Assembly: GCA_950295325.1 (NCBI GenBank)
Contig: OX485803.1
Location: 63,193,554-63,257,553, forward strand
Direction: 5' to 3'
Origin: Polytrichum commune
Taxonomy: Eukaryota > Streptophyta > Polytrichopsida > Polytrichales > Polytrichaceae
Length of the DNA stretch: 64,000 nucleotides
The translations under genes and the position numbers were made by a program. Of this stretch, positions 11,401-20,544 are shown one piece after another (within the stretch, counting starts at the first letter, position 1; every line of letters begins with the position of its first letter). The notes beneath the pieces were generated by a model. The model was not told the origin of the DNA. It searched no databases and saw only the letters and a program-made list of their open reading frames with translations.

Positions 11401-13250
11401 ACATGGGTTCCGCCGGAGGCATGGTTCTCAATCTATTTGGGGGCTTGAAACCAGTTGCTGCAGCGTTGGTGAGTTCTACCTATCTGAACTATCTCAATTC
11501 GTTCCCTTTCACCTCTTCCCTCTTCCATTTATCTAACCTCATTGATTTTCCAGATGCACGATTACAACGTCTTTTCCTACATGGATTCGGCATTCTTGCA
11601 TATTCTGGACGCGTTGATTCAACGTGTTCGCGTACTTAAGCTGAAGGATTTCGCTGAACAAGCCGAAGATGAAGATGAGTACCAAGCCCACGATGGCCAC
11701 ATTCACCCTGACTTCAACCCAGATCCACCCTTGCTTTTGGTAAGTATTGCTAATGAATTACTTTCTTGTGTTTATGAAAATCATCGTTTTCTCACTTCCC
11801 CTTTATATGAGATGATAGTTGACATTGTATGGTTGCTACACAGGAGGATGTCGAAGATCGCGAACCGATCGAGGCCATGGACATTGACCGAAACCCCTCC
11901 GATGTGGAAGATCTTCCTGACGATGAAGATGACGAGTCTGTGGAGCCTCCAAGTGAACGGGATACCGACGTCGAGAGCCATGGCGAATCCCCCCACACGT
12001 CCCATCACTCGGACGATGATGCCCCTGGCGGTTTGACTCCGTTGGAAGAGCATATGTCGACTGCCTGCGATCTCGGTGCTTCGCCGCTACGAGCGAAGCA
12101 ACTTGACTTCGATGACGAAGACCGCGATGACCAAGACCCAGCTGACGATGAAGACCAGGAGGATGAGGACCAGGAGGATGAAGAACACCAAGATGAGGAC
12201 CAGGATGTCGAAGAAGAGGATCAGGATGCCCTTGAGGAGGATCAGGATATCCAAGAGGCCCAGGATGTCGAAGAGGAGGTCGAAGATGTCGATGTGGTTT
12301 TGGAGTCCCCTCGTTCTATTCCCGACACCTACCAACCTCCACAGCCTGCTGCACGTAGTCCACAGAGACCCAATACCGCCGAAGTTGGTGCTAGTGGGTC
12401 CATGGACATTCCACATAGTCCCCTCAGACCCAGTACTGCCGATGTTGGTCCTAGTGGGTCCATGGACATTCCACAGAGTCCCCTCAGACCCAGTACTGCC
12501 GATGTTGGTCCTAGTGGGTCCATGGACATTCCACAGAGTCCCCTCAGACCCAGTACTGCCGATGTTGGTCCTAGTGGGTCCATGGACATTCCACAGAGTC
12601 CCCTCAGACCCAGTACTGCCGATGTTGGTCCTAGTGGGTCCATGGACATTCCACAGAGTCCCCTCAGACCCAGTACTGCCGATGTTGGTCCTAGTGGGTC
12701 CATGGACATTCCACATAGGAAGTCCTCTCGCTCACGAAGTCGGTCCTCAACTAAGGATAGGCATAAACGCCGCCATGGTAAGCCCGTGGAGCCCCCACTT
12801 ACGACGGCTGTTTTGGAACCTCTCATGATGGGCATTTTGAATAAAAATTTACCAGGCTTGCTAACGAGCTTGTTCAAGGATGCCATGGCCCAGGCCATGC
12901 CACCCTCTCAAGTCGTGCCCACGCCAATTCCTACTCCGGCCACTGTACCAGCAAATGCGGAGGTTGTTTTTGTCCCCATTGGTACTGACCCTTCCCAAGA
13001 TGTCCTTCCTCAAGTAAAGCCAGCTCATGTGGATCAACCGGAGGTTGCTGAGAAATCGGCCGAGAAGAACGAAGTGGAAAGTTCACCTGCAGATGCCGGA
13101 TGCCTGGAGGGGCCTTCACATGATTCCCAGCTTGTTGAAGATGAGGTAAATATCCTTGACCTATTCTCGCTTTTCCAATTGTTTTTAAACATGCTAGTCA
13201 CTGAATCTCCGCCGGGATGTTTGATCCAGGTTGGAGGCCGCGCATCATAA
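8492..13250 (+). CDS. Five-exon gene: ParB/DGQHR-like domain plus degenerate DNA-methyltransferase-like domain, acidic repeat tail
   Basis: Inferred exons are 8,492-9,913, 10,080-11,468, 11,554-11,739, 11,844-13,145 and 13,230-13,250, joined by GT-AG introns of 84-166 bp. All are phase 0, giving 1,439 codons. Residues 1-145 are an unrecognised N-terminal region; 150-270 is a Lys/Glu-rich linker. Around 300-450 the pattern VPIKQM, VTRPLDPSG and FAIINGQHTVAAS (N375-G-Q-H378) resembles the ParB/sulfiredoxin fold, closest in spirit to DGQHR-type proteins. Residues 475-920 are unrecognised. At 922-948 GGMVLNLFGGLKPVAAAL followed by MHDYNVFSYMD resembles the C-terminal motif I and next strand of beta-class N6/N4 DNA methyltransferases. 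The Gly-x-Gly is altered, so catalysis is doubtful. Residues 1000-1155 are Asp/Glu-rich, 1171-1290 carry six 20-residue repeats, then a short Arg/Ser stretch. The exons are supported by frame and splice agreement; the domain calls are my reading. Fold and function are not established. Confidence 0.75.
9967..9996. repeat. Single copy of the array palindrome inside intron 1
   Basis: A perfect 30-bp palindrome within intron 1 (9,914-10,079) has the same 20-bp core, TTTCACTCGATCGAGTGAAA, as the upstream array. Its flanks differ: the arms continue with CCTCAC on one side and GTGAGG on the other, extending the inverted repeat with a 2-bp offset. The core therefore exists independently of the 73-bp unit. 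Confidence 0.95.
12358..12717 (+). repeat. In-frame 60-bp coding minisatellite, six copies
   Basis: Six 60-bp units lie in exon 4 of the gene starting at 8,492. Each encodes 20 residues with the pattern STADVGPSGSMDIPQSPLRP. The four central units look identical at the DNA level. The first unit (NTAEVGASG) and the last boundary (MDIPH then RKSS) differ. The exact length keeps the frame. Copy number is probably polymorphic. Confidence 0.95.
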
Positions 13251-13447
13251 TCAAACCACTTGGAGAATAGGAAGCCGTTTGTAGATCGCAATCCAAGGCT
13301 GACTAGAGCATTGGACTTAAAAACCTTTAGGACATTTTAGTTGTAGCCAAACTCACCATGTACTGGGTATTTGGAAGATGTACATTTTACATTCAATGAA
13401 ATGTGTTTCGTCTATACATTGTCTGCAATGGCTCTCATTAACAATGC

Positions 13448-15458
13448 ATGTTCAATTCACAGGCTGGTTTGCAAATCGTTGATTTCACACGGCCAGAATC
13501 ACCATGTGCAGCAGTCCCGCAAACGGGTGCAGCCGAAGAGGACACCTCACTTATAGTTGGCCCCATGCAAGCCCCCATTGCCACTACATGTCGAAGTCCA
13601 ACGCTTGTCGTCACCCCTTTGGACAAAGGGGATCGTTCACCCCTCTTGCCCATAGGTAGTGACGATGATGTGGTCAAGTCGCCTTCACCCACAGCGGTCC
13701 ACATTGCTGCCATCAAACCTCTTGCTCTGAAGCAGGCTGTCATCGAACATTCAGAGCCCGGGTCATCATCTGCAGGCCTGCAACAACCAATGTCACCACC
13801 TTGTTACTGTACTGCTACCGTGGAGCCAACGGAGCCTTCCTCTTCTGCAGGCCCTTGCCAACCCGAGGCTCCACATTGTGAGGAGCATGCTGTCGTTGAT
13901 GCAACGGAGCCCGCTGTCGTCGATCCAACAGAGCCTTCATCTTCTGCCGGCCCACATCATGTCAAGAAAGTCGTGGAACGTTGGCCACGCGACGACAGGT
14001 TCCCCGACTTTCCCCCTGACAATACAAAAATAGCCGAACGTCCATTTGAGGCTTGGCGGGCTATGCACGCCAGCCGTTCCGAGGTCACTTGCCCAGAGCT
14101 GCGTGTGCGGCCAGCTCTCCCAGTTTGTGTAAGCATCGTTTCCCCTTCTCATGGCACTTAGTTTGTGTAAGCTTCGTTTCCCCTTCTCAATAAAATTTCA
14201 CTTGGTCCACTGGATTTTCTTTTCAATATACCCGGTTTATTTGTGTCCCAAACATTCATCTCCGCGTAGTTTTGGGTTCAGGGTGGACAAAGTGCGCAAA
14301 CGACTGTGGATGCGCCCTTCAACCCACACGTTGTTTATGATAAACTTTTTGTTTACGCTGACAACTACCCAACGTACGATAGGAACATCTCTCAAGTTTT
14401 CACGAGGGAGATGGGAATAGCGTGTGCTAAAAGACTTATTTCTAGGGACCCTCAAGACCCTTCAGTAGGACCATCGGATCGCTGGGAATTCAATCCCATA
14501 ACTTTCGAGGTATTGGTTTCCCAGTTCATAATAACTTTTAATATTTAGTTCATTATAAACCCCCATATCAATATATGCACCTATTGCATATATGAATGTA
14601 AGTTATTGAATATATGAAGTTCCACAATTTTCATTAGTTGCAACATTATATGTAATTCGAGTAAAGCAGGAGAAGTTGACAGTGGATTCCTGTCGCCAGG
14701 CGCTAGCTGCTGTACCCGACCGAAGGTTCATTCTGGTGTTCGATTTGAATGGCATATTTTGTCATTGTATTCCTCGCGGCCGTTCCGCTTTACCCACATG
14801 GATGGTGCAAGATCGTGCGCCAGACAAGGGTCCGGCGATTGTCGGTCCCAAAGCTGTCCTACCTAGACTGGGTTACAAGCACTTTTGGGAGAGAATGACC
14901 CAAATGTTCTATGTTTGCATATGGTCATCTATGAAAAAGTCCACTGTGGACCTCGTGGTGGAGTTTTTATTCAATGGGATGTCAAGACCTGCAATAGTTC
15001 TTGGCCAGGAGGATTGCATCACATTCAAAGACATCTGGGACAATGAGATCAGGAACCCCCTAAAGCCAGAATCAATATTGTTCTTCAAGAGTTTAAACAA
15101 AACATTTTGGTGGCCGCCTGTATCTCTTGATTCCGGACGTGTTACTGCCACTATTGAGAACACTGTTCTTGTGGATGACAGCCCCTACAAAGGTGCTTGT
15201 AATCCTCCCGGGAATGTATTGTTTCCCGATTCCTTCACCACCAACAAACAGGCAACTGCGGATATGAGAGCAGTTCTTCTCCCCTACTTCCAACGTATGT
15301 TCAATTCGACAATGAGCGACGTACGCGATTTTGTGATCACACATAGATTTGGGCAACAGCCGGTCCCGCATAACGATCCAGTCAGGGAGTCACTTATGAT
15401 GGCCAACAAGCACTCCAATCGACCCGACTTGCACCCTATAACTGCTGTCCCAAGATAG
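13448..15458 (+). CDS. FCP1/NIF-type HAD phosphatase-like protein, three exons
   Basis: Inferred exons are 13,448-14,128, 14,282-14,509 and 14,670-15,458, all joined at phase 0, giving 565 codons if the ATG at 13,448 is the start. A splice acceptor at 13,461-13,462 could instead attach the first exon to an upstream exon, possibly of the preceding gene. Residues 1-220 are Pro/Ser-rich and probably disordered, with repeated EPSSSAGP. The last exon holds a HAD domain of the FCP1/SCP/NLI-interacting type: ILVFDLNGIF near residue 327, VCIWSSM near 387 and NTVLVDDSPYKGACNPPG near 469. In active family members motif I is DxDx(T/V). Here the second Asp is Asn and the Thr is Ile, so activity may be reduced or lost. 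The donor region at 14,124 is duplicated about 34 bp downstream. It lies about 200 bp after the preceding gene on the same strand. Confidence 0.75.
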
Positions 15459-15517
15459 TTAGCATGTAGGGTTTAGGTTAGGGCATGTAAGGTTCATGAA
15501 TTGTATGGCATGTAACA

Positions 15518-16341
15518 TTGTGTATTATATGCTTTGTTCAGTTTCCTCCTGCTGGATACACACCATCCACTTCCAAGCGATCGGCATTCGTGTGTCTCAC
15601 CCCGCGGCATGAACACAACGTAGTACTGGCCTGCCATCCCTTCTCACTCGCCCACGTGGGCGTAGAAGCTATCCGGGTCGCTAACTCTCAAAGTGTGTCA
15701 CCCCTCACTGAAGCAACCCCTGAAGGACAGAGTCTGGTAAATATAGCTCATTTTGTTCACCTGGGAATGTTCTTACCCAAATAAATATTTTGCAAATCTC
15801 CTTTTCAATCTCTATCTAATCTCCAACATTTGGCGTGGAATGTATGTGCATGTATATGAATGTTGGTGGTATTTGTGGGGCAATAAGTTGGAGAATGTTT
15901 TTTGCCTATGTCGGCCTGCAGGATGTTGACCTAAATATCCTCCCCCCAATGGATGACGGACCACAACCCGCCCATACATTATCCATTATGCGCCCCACCC
16001 CTACCCGCGAGTACCAAATTGCGCTAATCGAATCGCAAGGCCCTGACTCAAGAGGTGTTCGTCTTCTACGTGCTGGATTGGCATCACTTGGGAAGACTTA
16101 TGCCCCTCAACCCGCCATGACGAAGCTCCCTTCCACCATTAACCATGTGGAGGGCGTTGACACCAGTATGTGCACCCTCGCAGATGCTTCAACACCTCCA
16201 TGCGGAACTTTGGCCATCGTGCACCCCGCTGCTACACGGGACTACCAAATTTCACTCATCGAATCTCAAGGCCCTAATTCAAGGGCAGTTCGACTTTTGC
16301 GGGCTGGATTGGGTGACCGTGGAAATAATCGTATCGCTTGA
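15518..16341 (+). CDS. Small two-exon gene of unknown function with internal duplication
   Basis: Coding exons are about 15,542-15,736 (start possibly ATG 15,518) and 15,922-16,341, linked by a phase-0 GT-AG intron of 185 bp. The last exon has two copies of a segment of about 38 residues: one has REYQIALIESQGPDSRGVRL, the other RDYQISLIESQGPNSRAVRL, each followed by LRAGL. A splice acceptor just before 15,542, with only 83 bp separating it from the previous stop, suggests it may be a 3' part of the upstream phosphatase-like gene in some transcripts. I found no suitable in-frame donor. I do not recognise the family. Confidence 0.5.
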
Positions 16342-18481
16342 CGAGGCAGGACTACAATTGAGCGACCTGTAGAAGCCACAACATGTATTAAATACTATAG
16401 TTGATAATGCGTCCCCTTTAGCCACATATCGGTGGGGACATATATATAGCCAAACATGTATGTAGACGCCTAAGAATGAGGCATTCGACATATGCTTCAG
16501 GAATAAAGATCTCAATTCAAACAGTAATTGTTCTACAAACTTGGTGTATGGGTTACCAATTCTTTTCTTTCGAGTACAAGGCTGTAGCCTCCACTCACCC
16601 ACTCATTTGAACCGGTCAAAGTAGTGTTGCAATCAACTGGGAGTCCATCAGGGGTCACTGCTACACAACATAGGATTTGTTCCCAATGCGTTCCCAATGC
16701 GTTCCCAATGCGATCTCAATGGACACTCCAGAAGTCCCATATTGACGCCAAAGTCCCGAAATGTTTAATATAGTGTTTATGTTGCCGATTGGTAGCACTC
16801 CCTAGAGAATGTCCATGGTGGCTCATATTTGGCTCGATTGGCTTGAGGGGGGCCACACAAGGTTGGAAATTGTGAATCCCCCCTACGACGCCATCCTCCT
16901 CGAAGTCCGGCCACTAATTATAAATTTGATGTCTCACCGAACTGGCATCTAGGAATGGTGGTTTGCCTCCCTACCAAAAAGCCAACTCTTGAAAAATGGT
17001 AGGGGGGGAAACACGGCCCATCATTTTGGGGGCCAATAAGAATGCAACATTGATCTTAGATGTTTAAAATTAGTATTTTGATCTTTTGGTAACGTAATCA
17101 ACACTGAGGTGGAGTCAATTGAATGCCAACAACTAAGTTTTTCAAACTAAGTTTTCATCAATATTTTAAAGAAGTCTTATGTAATAATAGAAGCTTATAA
17201 AGCAAGCTCGCAAGCTAAAAATCCAGAAACTTTAATGTGCATTTGTGACTTAATTTTTTCGATTTCCTTGGTGGTGTTTTGAAATTTGTTGGCACTAGTA
17301 GGACTGACATGTTGTAGCGAAGCCCCTGAGCATTGCATGAGACTTCCTTATGAAGTCCCTACTATGGAGTTAGTTTTTGAATCTATTGACGTCTAGGCGT
17401 CAAATACATTTTTGCTGTGACATTTGTTAGTGTTTCCTAGTCTAGGTAGCTAGATCTCTCCGTTCATTGATCTTACCCTCTCCCAGGATATCTGTTGGGT
17501 GATCGGCTATAGGAAAAAAATGTGCACTTCGATAATTTCACTTATGGATTGGGTTGGTGTAATCCTTGGAACCTATATTTCAACTAGTTTGTCAATGAAT
17601 CCCAAGGTCTAAAGTTATACGAGCTTCACGGTTTTTGAACTGAGTAGCTATGTGGGGTTGCAATTTGCAATTGCCATACTAGGAAATTACTACTTTGTAG
17701 GAAATTGAATCATTCAAAACCATCACATATCAAATATTACATGAATAATATATCATTAAAGTGGACATTGACAAATTTCATGAAATAGGAGGACCAATTG
17801 TGAAGACCACAATCAATGGACGGTGTTTAATTTAGTAACCTATTATATGGTCGGGTTAAAACTAACAAAAAGAAACATATCTTCGCACCCATTGTCAATT
17901 GGTACTTCAGAATGTATTCAACTACATGTGGGTACCTCCAAACCGGCTGCTTAATCTCCTTTGCACATTCGGTGCATGGACACTCAATCTTCTTTCTCTA
18001 TTTCAATGGCGATGGTGGTGGTGCAATTTGAACTCTAGCATAGTATTTGTGGGCATGCACTGTGGCATTGGCAATTTTGTTTTTTAATTTTTTTTGTTTT
18101 TTGTAGGTTTTCTTCAAGACCAACTTCATCAACATTCAAAGGGTCATGGTATTGTTGTGATTTTGTTTGAAGGCATCATGAATAGAATCTCCTCAAAACA
18201 AAACATGAAACTTCTCTTAATAAAAGATGGGACATACTATAAGGTCAATGAACCCAACATTATTCAATTGCTATCAGTTGTTATCAACGATAATGCCAAG
18301 TGCTGTAAATGTTGGTGGTTTGCTTCACAATAAAAATTAGAATAATAAGTTGCCAAAACATGTTAGCACTATATAAGATATGTGTCAATACCATGGAATT
18401 GTACCTATAACGACAAGTCTGTAAATTAGTTCAAATACTGCAAATAGTATGCTCACATGGGTGAGTGGAATTGGTGGCCTC
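16342..18481. other. Intergenic, no gene recognised
   Basis: This holds AT-rich sequence, a small three-copy GCGTTCCCAAT repeat at 16,681-16,715 and short chance open frames. I see no domain content on either strand. Confidence 0.5.
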
Positions 18482-18484
18482 TTA

Positions 18485-18560
18485 GAGCATCCCCACTAGC
18501 CTGGGCATTGCCGAAGGCAAGATGGCCCGGCTGGCAACCCTGACACAAGTGGGGATGCCC
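18485..18560. repeat. Candidate transposon end with internal foldback
   Basis: GCATCCCCACT at 18,488 is repeated in inverted form as AGTGGGGATGC near 18,550, flanking about 50 bp of GC-rich sequence. CCCTGCCCGGATT-type direct repeats follow to about 18,710. TTA precedes the outer copy. This could be the left terminal and subterminal region of the Harbinger element or a separate small foldback element. Confidence 0.4.
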
Positions 18561-19200
18561 GGGCAGAAGCTAGAGGCCCAGCAGTAACGGCACAGGGTAG
18601 CCGATGAACCCCGTCCGAGGCCGACCCCCGCCCAGCCTACCCCTGCCCGGATTCTCTGCCCAGGATTTGATGCCTTGCACAAATTCCCTGCCCGGATTTG
18701 ATGCCCTGCCCAAAAATGAACTAAAATACGTAGCTAGTATGGGATAATTAGCAATTCCAATACATGTTTCAATACATTATTCTTATACATATTCACATAC
18801 CACTCAATTGTTGGTCAATGTATATCTATGTTGGAATTATTGGGTTCTTTCAACAATCAATTAAGAAGACTCCACAAAATCCACAAGTTCCTACATAAAT
18901 TGTCGAGGTCACTCAATTGGTTTATTGATACCATTGGATTTTGTGTAATTATTTCAAGCGAACCGTACGCAACCACATATCTTTTCAATAATTAGATGCT
19001 ATCAAAAGTCTAATATGGACGCATCATTGTTCCTCAATTATTGTTTTGGGGTTTAAGATTTCTTGTCTAAGGTTGCCCTACATATTTCCATCGTCCGTCA
19101 TTGATTTCTATTTCCATTCACAAATGTTGTAGATCTTTTAGATTTTTATCATTTCTTATGGTGGAGCTTTGTTGATAGGACCTTTGTGCGAGTTGGTATA

Positions 19201-20542
19201 ATGTCTGAACAATGGAGGGCTTATAACCAAAGTATTAGGGACAATCTCGATGATGATGATGAAGAAGAATACATGATGAACCAATTAGTATACATGAACC
19301 ATCTAGACTCCTCAGATGATGAACATGTTCAGAGAGGTGGTAGCCAGCCAGGTAGAAAACCAAACAAAGATAGGCTTGCGTTGTTTCACGCAGAATTGCT
19401 CTACAATGATTATTTTTCAGGTACACCCGTTTTTGATGTTGCCTCTTTTCGCGAGGTTTACAGGATGCGTAGGTGTCTTTTTTTGCGATTTCATAATGTT
19501 GTTTGTTCAAGTGATGATTACTTTGAGCAGAAAACAAATTGTGCAGGTGCTATTGGTTTGTCTTCATTACAGAAAACAACGACTGCCATGCGCATGCTAT
19601 CAAATGGGACACCTGCAAAGGCCCAAGAAGAGTATTGTAGGATGGCACATACCACTGCTCGAGAATCCATGTTGCGTTAATGTAGGGGGGGTTCAAAGGT
19701 ATTTTGAAAATGAATACTTGCGTCAACCCATTCACGATGACATTGTAACACAAATGACTGTGAACCGGGATAGGGGTTGGCCTGTTATGTTTGGTAGTGT
19801 TGATTGCATGCACTGGAAATTGAAGCTATGACATGTTGTTTTGCAATGGTCTTATCAAGACAAAAACAAAAACATATCCATCATCTTGGAGGTTGTTTGT
19901 GATTATAGGTTGTGGATTTGGCATGCATTCTTTGGCATTCATGGGGGGAACAATGATTTGAACATTCTTGATAGGAGCCCCTTGGTACGGAATCTATTAA
20001 CTGGTCATGCCAATGGAGTGGGCTTTTGGGTTGACGGTAATTGGTATGATAAATACTATTTGCTTGGTGATGGAATTCATTCAAAACGGAGTTGTTTTGT
20101 GCAAAGCCTCCAAGATCCAGAAGACCAAAAAGAAAGCCATTTCTCTGCTTCTCAAGAATCTGCGCGAAAAAATATGGAGAGGTGTTTTGGTGTATTGCAA
20201 TCTAGATGGTCCATGATTGCACATCCTTGTAGATTGTGGAGCACCTCTGATATGGCCGATGTCATGTACGCATGTATCATTATGCATAACATGATTATTG
20301 AGGATGAGGTTGATGAAGATCTTCCCGTCCTTCATGCTCCAAGCTCTTCCCATTCTAGATTGAGGAGGGGCTTCACTTTCCACAACTTGCAAGTTGGTAC
20401 ATCCAATCTACAGGGGTCTGAAACTTATTATTCTTTGCGCGATGACTTACTTCAACATTTGTGGAATGAAAAGGTTATCATTATGAATAGATTTATTTAT
20501 TTATTTATTTACTTGTTTTCACAACCACTTTTATTTTTTTAA
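19201..20542 (+). pseudogene. PIF/Harbinger transposase (ALP1/HARBI1-like), broken
   Basis: This is a DDE nuclease of the plant PIF/Harbinger family, which would cut and join the transposon ends. Visible in order: an acidic start, then RMRRCLFLRFHNVVCSSDDY and GLSSLQKTTTAMRMLSNG of the usual N-terminal region; the first Asp in GSVDCMHW; the second in GGNNDLNIL; and the Glu in NMERCFGVLQSRW. The reading frame shifts near 19,677-19,690 beside a G-run, and an in-frame TGA lies at 19,828-19,830, inside the stretch that usually follows the CMHW motif. It therefore cannot yield a full protein. Its partner gene is the Myb-like frame on the opposite strand at 23,486-24,739. Confidence 0.85.
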
Positions 20543-20544
20543 TT

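Noticed and set aside
12076-12898. Long frames in other phases and on the minus strand over the minisatellite
   Set aside because: They are shadows of the 60-bp in-frame repeat, which is open in several frames because its length is a multiple of three.
11829-13250. Independent acidic-protein gene starting at ATG 11,829
   Set aside because: The sequence before 11,844 is the end of an intron with a CAG acceptor, and the frame joins exon 3 at phase 0. It is exon 4 of the larger gene.
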